Source: Desulfobacteraceae bacterium (GTDB lineage: Bacteria; Desulfobacterota; Desulfobacteria; Desulfobacterales; Desulfosalsimonadaceae). Taken from it: 64,000 nt of DNA. Below the pieces are notes generated by a model. The model worked only from the letters and a program-made list of their open reading frames with translations. It searched no databases and was not told where the DNA came from. The translations under genes and the position numbers were made by a program. Below are positions 25,913-35,299 of this stretch, piece by piece (position 1 is the stretch's first letter; every line of letters begins with the position of its first letter). The stretch covers positions 62,001-126,000 of the forward strand of contig JAABTJ010000002.1 in assembly GCA_011389935.1 (NCBI GenBank), read 5' to 3'.

Positions 25913-27463
25913 ATGCGTGTTCGATGTTACGGCGCTGTCCGGGAAGTAACCGGTTCCATGCACCTTCTGGAAACCGATTCCGATAAGATTCTGCTTGACG
26001 CCGGCATGTTCCAGGGGCGGCGCGAGGAAAGCGACCGGAAAAACCGCCAGCTGCCGTTTGATCCGTCCATTATTACCAACGTGGTGCTGTCCCATGCGCA
26101 CATCGATCATTCCGGGCGTATCCCCCTTCTTACCAGCAGGGGGTTTGCGGGGCACATTTTTTCGACCCGGGCCACCGCTCATGCCTGCGAGTATATGCTG
26201 CCGGACAGCGCCGGCATCCAGGAATCCGATGCCGGATATCTCAACTACAAGCGAGCGGTCGATGTTATTTCCGATTTGTCGGGCATCTCCCGGGAAGAGG
26301 CCAAGAAGCGCCTGAAAAAAAACGGCCGAAAAGACGCGGAGGCCGTTTCACGGTTCATGGAGCGATATGATATCAAACCGGTAAGTCCGCTCTACACCAG
26401 CGCCGATGCCGAGCATGCCCTGAGCTTTTTTTCCGGGCAGCCGTATAATGAACCATTTACCATCGGCAGGGATATGACGTGCATGTTCTATGAGGCAGGC
26501 CATATTCTGGGATCCGCCGTTTCCGTGATCAAGGCACGGGAAAACGGAAGATCGTTTGCCATCGGCTACACAGGCGACCTGGGCCGTTTTGACAAGCCCA
26601 TCATTCGAAACCCGGCAAAGGATTTTTCCGCATCCGGCCATGAAATCGATCTGCTGCTCCTGGAGAGCACCTACGGGAACCGAACGCATGAGCCGGTGGC
26701 CGATATGGCACCCCGGTTGAAAAAAATCATCAACGACACCGTCGAGCGGGGCGGCACTCTTTTGATCCCCGCCTTTGCCTTCGGCCGGACCCAGGAGCTG
26801 CTCTATACCATCCATGCGCTTTACAATCAAAATGAAGTGCCCAAAATTCCGGTGTACGTGGACAGCCCGCTGGCGACCCGTATTACCAAGGTTTTTGGCG
26901 AGCACCCGGAAGTATATGACAGGGAGACCCACCGGCTTTTTCTGGAAAACGGCATGAACCCCTTTATGTTTTCCCAGCTTCAGTTCGTTGCGTCCGTGGA
27001 GGATTCCATGGCGCTGATGCGCGAAGAGAAATCGCATATCGTCATCTCCGCGGCAGGGATGTGCGAGGCCGGGCGGATTCTCCATCATCTGCGGCACAAG
27101 ATTCACAACGCCAAAAACACCGTCCTGATCGTCGGCTACATGGCGCAGCACACCCTGGGGCGCCGCATTCTTGAAAAAGGCGGCGAGTACCGCGATTCGG
27201 GACGGCAGGGGGAGCCGCCGACCCTACGTTTCATGGGCAAGGAATACCCTTTGAAGGCGCACGTGGAAAACATGGACGGTTTTTCCGCCCATGCCGACCG
27301 GGATGAAATGCTACGATTTTTGAAGGATTCCAACCTGAAAATCAAAAAAATCGCCCTCGTTCACGGCGAGGAAGACCAGTTGTCGTCTTTTGCGGAAACT
27401 TTGAAAAACGAGGGGTACGCGGTTACCGTTCCGCGGTATGGCGAATCCCTCAAAATCGGGTAG
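25913..27463 (+). CDS. Beta-CASP metallo-beta-lactamase-fold RNase
   Basis: The product is 516 residues. The metallo-beta-lactamase core has the zinc motif SHAHIDHSG (about 61-69), a later metal His in EAGHILGSA and the acidic TGDLGRFD. The beta-CASP cap is marked by LLIPAFAFGRTQELLY, and the C-terminal RNA-specificity segment contains VENMDGFSAHADRDEM and a final VHGEEDQ. This is the arrangement of CPSF73/YsaA-type mRNA-processing ribonucleases, acting in the cytoplasm. An insertion of about 60 residues (ISREEAKKRLKKNGRKDAEA region) lies between the core motifs. The substrate is unknown. Two tandem copies of the ribosome-binding segment precede the start. Confidence 0.9.
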   Translation: MRVRCYGAVREVTGSMHLLETDSDKILLDAGMFQGRREESDRKNRQLPFDPSIITNVVLSHAHIDHSGRIPLLTSRGFAGHIFSTRATAHACEYMLPDSAGIQESDAGYLNYKRAVDVISDLSGISREEAKKRLKKNGRKDAEAVSRFMERYDIKPVSPLYTSADAEHALSFFSGQPYNEPFTIGRDMTCMFYEAGHILGSAVSVIKARENGRSFAIGYTGDLGRFDKPIIRNPAKDFSASGHEIDLLLLESTYGNRTHEPVADMAPRLKKIINDTVERGGTLLIPAFAFGRTQELLYTIHALYNQNEVPKIPVYVDSPLATRITKVFGEHPEVYDRETHRLFLENGMNPFMFSQLQFVASVEDSMALMREEKSHIVISAAGMCEAGRILHHLRHKIHNAKNTVLIVGYMAQHTLGRRILEKGGEYRDSGRQGEPPTLRFMGKEYPLKAHVENMDGFSAHADRDEMLRFLKDSNLKIKKIALVHGEEDQLSSFAETLKNEGYAVTVPRYGESLKIG

Positions 27464-27487
27464 CCTCCATATGCCGGAAAAGAAATG

Positions 27488-27514
27488 GAAAACCCCTGTC
27501 CGCCGGGGGTTTTC
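27488..27514 (+). terminator. Rho-independent terminator after the beta-CASP gene
   Basis: GAAAACCCC pairs perfectly with GGGGTTTTC around a 9-base loop; the T-run is inside the right arm and is interrupted after four Ts. It separates this gene from the division cluster. Confidence 0.65.
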
Positions 27515-27635
27515 TGTCACCTTCCAATCTTTGATCCCCCCTTCCCAACACTGGATTCGGTTTTCCGAAACAGCATCCCCTTTTGCTTAGTATTTAGAAT
27601 CACATAAATATTTTATCTGTAATAACGATTTTTCC

Positions 27636-27663
27636 TTGACAATCTCAATGAATACTATAGATT
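27636..27663 (+). promoter_or_regulatory. Candidate sigma-70 promoter of the division cluster
   Basis: TTGACA at 27636-27641 is followed after 16 bases by TAGATT at 27658-27663. It lies in AT-rich sequence about 40 bases before the mraZ start. I looked for the TGGG-type direct repeats bound by MraZ and saw no convincing array. Confidence 0.5.
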
Positions 27664-27704
27664 TGTATTAAATGGTGGAGCAAAGTGGATATTTATGGAG
27701 GGAT

Positions 27705-28154
27705 ATGTTCCGGGGAAGTTCATATCATACGATTGATGCAAAGGGGCGCATCATCATCCCGGCCCGGTTCAGGGAGCTTGTTTCCCGAAACGGCGGGGAT
27801 GGCCTGATACTGTCCGGCATGGACGGCGGCCTGGTTGCATATCCCTATGAGAAGTGGGCGGAGGTCGAAGACAAGATCCTCCGGCTCGCCGAAAAAAGCG
27901 CCGCCATGCGTCGTTTCCGGAGGGTTTTCATCGGCGGCTCATCCGATTGCCCCCTGGATAAAAACGGCCGTATTCTCGTTCCACCCTCCCTGAGACAATA
28001 CGGAAACCTGGAAAAAGATATTGTCCTGGTAGGGGTCCTCGATCATTTTGAAATCTGGGCAAGGAGCAAGTGGGACGCGGAAAATCGGAGACTTGAAGAA
28101 GAGGACATGCAAAACGAGGAGGTTTTAAACGAAATAGCCAAACTGGGATTGTAA
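27705..28154 (+). CDS. mraZ: Transcriptional regulator MraZ
   Basis: The product is 149 residues with two SpoVT/AbrB-like half-domains. The first carries FRGSSYHTIDAKGRIIIPARF and the second SSDCPLDKNGRILVPPSLR, the paired DxxGRxxxP motifs that define MraZ. It is the first gene of the division and cell wall cluster and in other bacteria represses that cluster. The ATG at 27705 matches family N-termini, but its GGAGGG box is very close (two bases), so the in-frame ATG at 27672 remains possible. Confidence 0.93.
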   Translation: MFRGSSYHTIDAKGRIIIPARFRELVSRNGGDGLILSGMDGGLVAYPYEKWAEVEDKILRLAEKSAAMRRFRRVFIGGSSDCPLDKNGRILVPPSLRQYGNLEKDIVLVGVLDHFEIWARSKWDAENRRLEEEDMQNEEVLNEIAKLGL

Positions 28155-28158
28155 CGGT

Positions 28159-29124
28159 ATGCCATATCGACACGTTTCCGTAATGCGCGATGAAGCTGTT
28201 TCCCTGTTGAACTGCGCGCCAGGAAAGATCATGGTCGATTGCACCCTTGGGGGGGGAGGGCATGCCGCTGCCATTTTGGAAAAAATATTGCCGGGCGGTC
28301 TGTTTCTGGGCATTGACCAGGACATCAAGGCGATTGAAAACGCCCGGCAGGTTTTGCAAGCGTATTCTTCACATATTTACCTTGTTCATGACAATTTTGT
28401 AAATCTTCCGTTTATTCTTTCCCGTATCGACATCGGCGCCGTGGACGGCATACTGGTCGATCTCGGACTCTCCCTGTACCAGATTAAATCCTCCGGCCGC
28501 GGTTTTACCTTCAGCGAGGATCAGCCGCTGGATATGCGCATGAATACGAACAATGCGGTTACCGCGGCGGCCATTGTCAATGAATCGGAGAAAGAAACGC
28601 TTGAGGTGATTTTCCGGGAATACGGGGAAGAACGATGGGCCGGCCGGATTGCAGCAAAAATCGTTGAAAGGCGGCGCAGGTCAGAAATCGTTTCCACGGG
28701 GGAGCTGGTCGATATCATATCCGGGGCGGTACCGAAGGCGGCAGCGGCAAAAAGCCGCATCCATCCGGCGACCCGTGTGTTTATGGCGCTCAGGATTGCC
28801 GTGAACAAAGAGCTGGAAGTGCTTGACGCATTTCTTGACAGTGCCGTCGACCTGCTGGCCCCCCATGGCCGGATCGCGGTCATTTCCTTTCATTCGCTGG
28901 AGGACCGGATCGTGAAACACCGGTTCCGCGATATGGCCGAAACATGCAAGTGCTCTAAAGAACTGCCGGTATGCGTCTGTACGCATAAACCGAAACTTAA
29001 GATCGTTGCCCGCAAACCGGTCCGCCCGTCGGAAGAAGAAGTGAGAACCAATCCCATGTCCAGAAGCGCCGTTATGCGGATTGCGGAGAAACTGCCGACA
29101 ACGGAAGACGAAGAAGAAATGTGA
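28159..29124 (+). CDS. rsmH: 16S rRNA (cytosine-1402-N4) methyltransferase
   Basis: The product is 321 residues. It methylates C1402 in the ribosomal decoding centre. Motifs are VDCTLGGGGHAAAIL (AdoMet-binding, about 29-43), LGIDQD, the DGILVDLGLSLYQ block (about 99-111) and the family C-terminal RTNPMSRSAVMRIAEKL. It begins four bases after the mraZ stop and is followed by ftsL, the usual order. Confidence 0.96.
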   Translation: MPYRHVSVMRDEAVSLLNCAPGKIMVDCTLGGGGHAAAILEKILPGGLFLGIDQDIKAIENARQVLQAYSSHIYLVHDNFVNLPFILSRIDIGAVDGILVDLGLSLYQIKSSGRGFTFSEDQPLDMRMNTNNAVTAAAIVNESEKETLEVIFREYGEERWAGRIAAKIVERRRRSEIVSTGELVDIISGAVPKAAAAKSRIHPATRVFMALRIAVNKELEVLDAFLDSAVDLLAPHGRIAVISFHSLEDRIVKHRFRDMAETCKCSKELPVCVCTHKPKLKIVARKPVRPSEEEVRTNPMSRSAVMRIAEKLPTTEDEEEM

Positions 29125-29137
29125 GGCCGTTTTTGCA

Positions 29138-29452
29138 ATGAACGACTTGAAAGCAAAAAACAAAAAGCGAAAGCAGGAAATCTTTACGCCCAAAAGGTTC
29201 GCCTTTGCCATGGCTTTTCTTTTATGCTTTCTGGTTGCCGCTTTTTTCGACGTGTGGTGCGGCGTCCAGTCCAGGCGGATGGGGTATGAGATCGTTCAGG
29301 CCAGGGCGCAGCGGGAAAATCTTTTGGAATTCCAAAAGAAACTTACCATTGAAAAAGCGCGCCTTACCTCTCCTCAATTGCTGAGGAAGGTCGCAACCGC
29401 CCAACTGGCCCTTGAAACGCCGAAACCCGAACAGGTCATTATCGTGCCATGA
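29138..29452 (+). CDS. ftsL: Cell division protein FtsL-like
   Basis: The product is 104 residues: a short basic cytoplasmic segment (KAKNKKRKQE), one membrane helix (about 19-40) and a periplasmic coiled coil (RRMGYEIVQARAQRENLLE). This is the bitopic layout of FtsL, which bridges FtsQB to FtsW/FtsI. Sequence identity within FtsL proteins is low, so position between rsmH and ftsI is the main support. Its last codons overlap the ftsI start by four bases. Confidence 0.8.
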   Translation: MNDLKAKNKKRKQEIFTPKRFAFAMAFLLCFLVAAFFDVWCGVQSRRMGYEIVQARAQRENLLEFQKKLTIEKARLTSPQLLRKVATAQLALETPKPEQVIIVP

Positions 29453-31194
29453 AGCCCAAAGATAATGAAAAACAGGCGGCAGCGAAACGAAACCGGCGCA
29501 TCAGGATTGTCGGCGTTGTATTTACCCTTTGTTTCCTGGTTGTGGCGGCAAAGGCCGTATATCTCCAGGCATTTGCGGGCGATGCGCTTTCCGTCCGCGC
29601 CGTGCGGGAATACAAGAGAGATTATGAGAGTGTCGGCAAAAGAGGCAATATTTATGATGCGCAGTCCCGGGAACTGGTCGTCACCGCAGGCGTTGTTTCC
29701 ATCGCTGCCCGGCCGTCCAGAATAAACAACCCGGCAAAAGCAGCGGAAGTTATCGCCGAGATCCTGGGTATGGACCAAAACCGCGTGGCGCAGACGCTTT
29801 CCTCCCAGAGACCGTTTGTCTGGATCAAGCGGGATGCATCCCCAAGACAGGCCGAGGCGATTTCAACAGCGATCCCGCAAGGCCTGGAGTTTATCGAAAA
29901 TTATTCCCGAATATACCCCAACCGGCAATTGGCTGCACAGGTGCTCGGCTTCGCCGGTGTCGATGGAAACGGGCTGGAAGGCATAGAATATTATTACGAC
30001 GAGTACCTGAAGGGGAAGCCATACCGGCAGACAGTGGTCAGGGATGCATTGGGGCGAATATTTCAGCAGGAGGAAGCCTCTGCACCGGACACGGAGGGCA
30101 AAAGCCTTGTTTTAACGATTGACGCCAACATACAGCACATCGCAGAACAGGCGATCACAAGGGCGGTGCGCCGCCACAACGCCCGGTCGGCAATTGCCGT
30201 GGCAATGGTTCCCCGAACGGGGGAGATAAAGGCGATCGCCAATTATCCCACGTTCAACCCGAACGCTTTCGCCCGTTTTCCGCGGAGCACGTGGCGCAAC
30301 CGTGCGCTGACCGATTCCTTCGAGCCGGGTTCGACGCTGAAAATTTTTACCGCTGCCGCCGCAATGGAATCGGGCATTGATCCCGAGCGTTCATTCGTGG
30401 ATTGCGAGGACGGACGCTACCGGATCGGGAGGAACGTGATCCATGACGTTCATCCCCATGAAGAACTGAATCTCAACGAGATCATACAATATTCCAGCAA
30501 TATCGGAATCGTTAAAATTTCAGAGATGATCGGTCCGGAAGCCCTGTACTCGACGCTTCGCCGTTTTGGGTTCAGCCGGAAGACCGGAATCGACTGTCCG
30601 GGGGAGATCGCCGGGATTCTCCGGCCGTACCAGTCCTGGCGGAAGATAGACAATGCGACCATTGCATTCGGCCAGGGCGTAACGGTGACCGCGATTCAGC
30701 TGGTAAATGCCGTTGCCGCCATCGCCAATGACGGGGAGCTCATGAAGCCGAGAATCGTACGTGAAATAAAGAATCCGGATGGAAGTGCTTTCAGGCGGTT
30801 CGAACCCGAGACCCTTCGGCGGGCCGTAAGCCCGGTCATCGCAAAGCAGCTCCGGGAAATGATGAACGCGGCGACGGACAGGGAAGGTACGGGTTCCCGG
30901 GCGGTGCCGGACGGGTATACGGTTTGCGGAAAAACGGGCACGGCCCAGATTCTCAACGCCAGCGGCAATTACAAAAACAGCGATTATTATGCCATTTTCA
31001 TCGGATTTTCACCCGCCCGGTCGCCTGAACTGGCCGTGCTGGTGGCCATAGAGGCGCCGCGGGGGAAATACTACGGCGGGGAAGTGGCCGCCCCGGTATT
31101 CGAGGAAATCGTGCGGGAAAGTTTCAATTACATGAACGTACCGCCGTTGCATGCATCCCCCTTTCTCATCAAAGAGGATGGAAAGCCGGCATGA
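29449..31194 (+). CDS. ftsI: Septal peptidoglycan transpeptidase FtsI (PBP3)
   Basis: The product is 581 residues. A membrane anchor (about 14-40) is followed by a PBP dimerisation domain and a transpeptidase domain. The penicillin-binding motifs are FEPGSTLKIF (active Ser in STLK, about 288), YSSNIG (about 344) and CGKTGTAQ (about 495). It crosslinks septal peptidoglycan in the periplasm. It overlaps ftsL and murE by four bases each, so translation is coupled. The PASTA tail seen in some relatives is absent. Confidence 0.96.
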   Translation: MKPKDNEKQAAAKRNRRIRIVGVVFTLCFLVVAAKAVYLQAFAGDALSVRAVREYKRDYESVGKRGNIYDAQSRELVVTAGVVSIAARPSRINNPAKAAEVIAEILGMDQNRVAQTLSSQRPFVWIKRDASPRQAEAISTAIPQGLEFIENYSRIYPNRQLAAQVLGFAGVDGNGLEGIEYYYDEYLKGKPYRQTVVRDALGRIFQQEEASAPDTEGKSLVLTIDANIQHIAEQAITRAVRRHNARSAIAVAMVPRTGEIKAIANYPTFNPNAFARFPRSTWRNRALTDSFEPGSTLKIFTAAAAMESGIDPERSFVDCEDGRYRIGRNVIHDVHPHEELNLNEIIQYSSNIGIVKISEMIGPEALYSTLRRFGFSRKTGIDCPGEIAGILRPYQSWRKIDNATIAFGQGVTVTAIQLVNAVAAIANDGELMKPRIVREIKNPDGSAFRRFEPETLRRAVSPVIAKQLREMMNAATDREGTGSRAVPDGYTVCGKTGTAQILNASGNYKNSDYYAIFIGFSPARSPELAVLVAIEAPRGKYYGGEVAAPVFEEIVRESFNYMNVPPLHASPFLIKEDGKPA

Positions 31195-32741
31195 AACTCT
31201 CAACCCTCATAGAAGCCGTCCAGCCGCTGCAGGCCCCTGCCGGCGCCGTGGCGCAAACGGATCCGGAAATCGACCGCGTCTGTTACCGTTCCGACCGGGT
31301 CGCCCCCGGATCGGTGTTTGTGGCGATTAAAGGGGAAAGCGCGGATGGGCATTCCTATGCGGCGGATGCGGCCGGCAGGGGGGCGGCAGCAGTGGTTGCC
31401 GAAAAACCGGTTGACGTCGATGTACCGGTCATTCTGGTGAAAGATGCCAGGCGGAGCATGGCGATCATGGCCGATGCGGTTTACGGCTCCCCGTCATCCC
31501 GCCTGACGCTTATCGGGATTACGGGCACCAACGGCAAGACCACCACCGCTTGTCTTCTGGAGCATATTTTGAAAGAGAGCGGTGTAAAAACCGGAGTTAT
31601 CGGAACCATTGACAGCCATTTCGGCCATACGGTCCTGCCCGGCACGCTGACGACCCCCGAGGCGCCGGATCTTCAGGGGACGCTTGCGCGGATGGCAGAT
31701 GCCGGCGTAACCCATGTCATCATGGAGGTCTCTTCCCACGGGATCGTTCAGGATCGGGTATTCGGCTGCCGTTTTGACGTGGGCATATTCACGAACCTGA
31801 GCCAGGACCACCTGGATTTTCACGGAACCATGGATGCCTATCGCGAGGCAAAAACCGCTTTTTTCACCGCGTACATGAACAGCCGTACCACCGCGGTGAT
31901 CAATTGCGACGCTGAAGAAGGCCTGCGGCTTGCCGGCCGGCTGCTCAAGGGGAAAAAGCTGCTCGTTGGAACCGGCGCTGCATCCGGCGGCGGGCGTGAA
32001 GGCGATTTTCCGCTTGATCTGCGGGCGGAGAACCTTTTCTTCGACGAGGCAGGGGTTTCCGGGGACATGGTGCTGCCGTCGGGGGGAATTGCGTTTCACA
32101 GCCCCCTTGTGGGGCGTTTCAACCTGGAAAATATCCTTTGCGCGGCCGGGGCCGCGTATGCGCTGGGGGTGGATCCGGCATCCATGAGAAGCGCGATTGA
32201 AACCTTTGCCGCCGTGCCGGGGCGGCTGGAGAAGGTCGAAAATTCTTCGTCAAGACACGTGTTCGTGGACTATTCCCACACGCCGGAGGCGCTCGAGAAT
32301 GTATTGCGCACGCTGAGAGGGATCGTGCCCGGGCGATTGATATGCATATTCGGCTGCGGCGGAGACCGGGACCGGGGCAAACGGCCGCAGATGGGGGAAA
32401 TTGCCGCGGTCCTGGCCGATCTGGCAATCGTCACCTCGGACAATCCGCGGACCGAGCCCCCGGATGCGATAATAGCGGATATTTTGGTCGGCGTAAGGCG
32501 GACCGGTAGTACTGAAATTGAAAAGGAGCGCCTTGATGCCCGGTTTGAAAACGGGTTGTATACCGTGGTGCCGGACCGTTCGAGCGCCATCGCCCTGGGC
32601 ATCGGCGTCTCTCGTCCGGGGGACGGGGTGCTGATCGCGGGCAAGGGGCATGAAACATACCAGATCATCGGCCGGAAAACCATTGACTTTGACGACCGGG
32701 TGCACGCAAAAACGGCCCTGGCCATGTACGGGATGAACTAA
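31191..32741 (+). CDS. murE: UDP-MurNAc-tripeptide synthetase MurE
   Basis: The product is 516 residues. It adds the third peptide residue to UDP-MurNAc-L-Ala-D-Glu. The ATP loop is GITGTNGKTTTA (about 105-116), and the DNPRTEPP motif near residue 418 is the one that selects meso-diaminopimelate, so the peptidoglycan is predicted to be DAP-type. Mur ligase central and C-terminal domains are complete. It overlaps ftsI by four bases and ends one base before murF. Confidence 0.97.
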   Translation: MKLSTLIEAVQPLQAPAGAVAQTDPEIDRVCYRSDRVAPGSVFVAIKGESADGHSYAADAAGRGAAAVVAEKPVDVDVPVILVKDARRSMAIMADAVYGSPSSRLTLIGITGTNGKTTTACLLEHILKESGVKTGVIGTIDSHFGHTVLPGTLTTPEAPDLQGTLARMADAGVTHVIMEVSSHGIVQDRVFGCRFDVGIFTNLSQDHLDFHGTMDAYREAKTAFFTAYMNSRTTAVINCDAEEGLRLAGRLLKGKKLLVGTGAASGGGREGDFPLDLRAENLFFDEAGVSGDMVLPSGGIAFHSPLVGRFNLENILCAAGAAYALGVDPASMRSAIETFAAVPGRLEKVENSSSRHVFVDYSHTPEALENVLRTLRGIVPGRLICIFGCGGDRDRGKRPQMGEIAAVLADLAIVTSDNPRTEPPDAIIADILVGVRRTGSTEIEKERLDARFENGLYTVVPDRSSAIALGIGVSRPGDGVLIAGKGHETYQIIGRKTIDFDDRVHAKTALAMYGMN

Positions 32742-34193
32742 ATGACGATGCCGATACCGTGGACAATCAGGGAAATTCTGGACGCAACCGGCGGGGAAGC
32801 GTTGTCCGTAAAGTGTCCGGCGCCGTTTCCCGGCATCTGCATCGACTCCCGCAAAGTCCAGGCCCGGGAGGTATTTGTCGCCATAGAAGGTCCGCGGTTT
32901 GACGGACATGATTTTATCGATGCGGTTGTCGAAAGCAGGGCCGGCGGCCTGGTCATCCGCCGGGAGAAGGCTCACCATTTCATGGACCGGGATTTTGAAG
33001 CAAAGGGAATTTGCTGCATTGCAGTGGATGACACCGTCAAGGCACTGGGCGACCTGGCGTCCTACCGGCGAAGGCAGGCGGACATCCCGGTGGTCGCCAT
33101 CACCGGATCGACCGGCAAGACCACCACGCGGGAAATGACGGTATCCGTCTGCCGCCGCCAGTTTGAAACGCTTTCAACGAGAGGCAATTTCAACAATGAA
33201 ATCGGGCTTCCCCTCACCCTGTTCAACCTGGCGACCGATCACCGGCTGGCCATTGTGGAGCTGGGCATGAACCATCCGGGTGAAATCCGCCGGCTGTCCG
33301 CCATCTGCAGCCCCGATATCGGCGTTATCACCAATATCGGACCGGCGCATCTTGAAGGGCTCAGGGACGTGGCGTCCGTTGCCAAGGCAAAGGGGGAGTT
33401 GCTGGAAAACATTCGCCCCGACGGTACGGCGGTTATAAACGCGGATGATGAATATGCCCGGAAGCTGACGGAGATGGCAACAACCGGTGTCGTCCTTTTT
33501 GGCACCGGGGCGGATGCATCTGTTCGCGCCGAGAATATCAAGAGACGGGGCGATACGGTTTCCTTTTCGCTGGTTATGCCCGGGGGAAGGGTTGAGATCA
33601 CCCTTGTCGTATCCGGCGCATTCATGGTGCAAAATGCCCTGGCCGCGGCCACGGTCGCGCATCTGCTGCAGATTGGCCCCGAAACGATCAAGGCGGGCCT
33701 GGAAAGCTTCCGCCCCGTGGAAGGACGGATGAGGATCTACGAAACCGACAGCGGGGCCTATATAATTGATGACACCTATAATGCCAACCCCATGTCCATG
33801 GCGGCCGCGATCAACGCGCTGGCGGACTTTTCCGGGAAGGGGAAAGGTGTCCTGGTAGCGGGCGACATGCTGGAGCTGGGGGAGCAGGCGGCGTACTACC
33901 ATGAGCAAATCGGGAAAGTGGCCGCCGGCGCCGGGCTTTCGCGCATATACCTTACGGGCGAATATGCCGGGCAGGTGGCCCATGGGGCAAAAGCGGCCGG
34001 AATGTCGGGAAGGGACATACTGATCGGGAGCAAAACGGATATCGTCAAGGATCTTGCCGGACACCTTGAACCGGGGGACTGGGTCCTGGTAAAGGGCTCG
34101 CGGTCCACCGGCATGGAGGAAATTGTAGATCGTATGGCCGGGGATGCACGCGTTCGAAATCCTGTTTTGAAACCTGGAGCGCAAGAAGAATAA
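32742..34193 (+). CDS. murF: UDP-MurNAc-pentapeptide synthetase MurF
   Basis: The product is 483 residues. It attaches D-Ala-D-Ala to the UDP-MurNAc-tripeptide. The ATP loop is ITGSTGKTTTREM (about 121-133), and FNNEIGLPLTLF and DDTYNANPMSM are MurF hallmarks. All three Mur ligase domains are present. The start immediately follows the murE stop. Confidence 0.97.
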   Translation: MTMPIPWTIREILDATGGEALSVKCPAPFPGICIDSRKVQAREVFVAIEGPRFDGHDFIDAVVESRAGGLVIRREKAHHFMDRDFEAKGICCIAVDDTVKALGDLASYRRRQADIPVVAITGSTGKTTTREMTVSVCRRQFETLSTRGNFNNEIGLPLTLFNLATDHRLAIVELGMNHPGEIRRLSAICSPDIGVITNIGPAHLEGLRDVASVAKAKGELLENIRPDGTAVINADDEYARKLTEMATTGVVLFGTGADASVRAENIKRRGDTVSFSLVMPGGRVEITLVVSGAFMVQNALAAATVAHLLQIGPETIKAGLESFRPVEGRMRIYETDSGAYIIDDTYNANPMSMAAAINALADFSGKGKGVLVAGDMLELGEQAAYYHEQIGKVAAGAGLSRIYLTGEYAGQVAHGAKAAGMSGRDILIGSKTDIVKDLAGHLEPGDWVLVKGSRSTGMEEIVDRMAGDARVRNPVLKPGAQEE

Positions 34194-34196
34194 GCT

Positions 34197-35276
34197 ATGC
34201 TTTATCAATTACTATATGGATTGCATGCAGAGATATCGGCCTTCAATGTGTTCCGGTATATCACCTTCCGGACGATTCTCGCCGGATTGACGGCGTTTCT
34301 GCTGTGCTTCCTGGCAGGCCCCGTGGTGATCGGCTATATGCGCGAGAAACAGATTGGACAGTATATCCGCCGCCTGGGACCCGAGTCGCACCAGGGCAAG
34401 GCCGGCACACCGACCATGGGGGGCGTCTTGATCATCGTATCCGTCATTGCCGCGACCCTGCTGTGGATTGACTTGAAAAGCCATTACATGTGGATTGTCA
34501 TATTTGTGGTGACCGGGTACTGCCTGATCGGGTTTGCGGACGACTTTTTGAAGCAGATACTGAAAAGAAACAGGGGGCTGCGCGGCTGGACGAAATTTTC
34601 CATGCAGGTTGTCATCGCGGCGGCAGCGGGGCTTTTGCTGTATTGCTACCCGGAATTTTCAAGCCGGATTACGATTCCCTTTGTGAAGGGGTTTTCACCG
34701 GATCTCGGACCGTTTTATGTGTTGTTTGCCGTGTTCGTCATCGTGGGGGCCTCCAACGCGGTCAATCTTACGGACGGATTGGACGGCCTGGCCATCGGCC
34801 CGGTAATTATCGCAGCGGCCACATATATGCTTTTTGCATACGTGGCGGGGCATTCCCAGATCGCGCAGTACCTGCAGATTAATTACGTCGCCGGCGCCGG
34901 GGAGTTGACGATTTTGTGCGGCGCATTGGCGGGGGCCGGGTTGGGGTTTCTCTGGTTCAACGCGTACCCGGCGCAGATATTCATGGGAGACGTGGGGTCG
35001 CTTCCCTTGGGGGCAGCCCTGGGCATCATCGCCGTTATCACCAAGCAGGAAATTCTGCTGGTCATTGTCGGCGGCGTTTTTGTCATTGAAGCAATTTCGG
35101 TGATCCTCCAGGTGAGTTATTTCAAGCTCACCGGCGGCAGACGGATTTTCAAAATGGCCCCGCTGCACCACCATTTTGAATTGAAGGGATGGGCGGAATC
35201 AAAAGTGATTATACGCTTTTGGATTATTGCCATTCTTTTTGCGTTGATTTCGTTTTCAACCTTGAAACTCAGATAA
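34197..35276 (+). CDS. mraY: Phospho-MurNAc-pentapeptide transferase MraY
   Basis: The product is 359 residues, the usual length, with about ten membrane helices. It transfers phospho-MurNAc-pentapeptide to undecaprenyl phosphate, making lipid I at the inner membrane. Signatures are [12 protein letters not shown] (about 63-74), FADDFLKQ (about 115), [12 protein letters not shown] (about 190) and the His-rich [11 protein letters not shown] (about 320-330). Confidence 0.97.
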   Translation: MLYQLLYGLHAEISAFNVFRYITFRTILAGLTAFLLCFLAGPVVIGYMREKQIGQYIRRLGPESHQGKAGTPTMGGVLIIVSVIAATLLWIDLKSHYMWIVIFVVTGYCLIGFADDFLKQILKRNRGLRGWTKFSMQVVIAAAAGLLLYCYPEFSSRITIPFVKGFSPDLGPFYVLFAVFVIVGASNAVNLTDGLDGLAIGPVIIAAATYMLFAYVAGHSQIAQYLQINYVAGAGELTILCGALAGAGLGFLWFNAYPAQIFMGDVGSLPLGAALGIIAVITKQEILLVIVGGVFVIEAISVILQVSYFKLTGGRRIFKMAPLHHHFELKGWAESKVIIRFWIIAILFALISFSTLKLR

Positions 35277-35299
35277 CAGGCCTCGGGTATAACGGGTTT

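Noticed and set aside
27521-27671. MraZ-binding repeats upstream of mraZ
   Set aside because: I found no regularly spaced TGGG-type repeats in this stretch.
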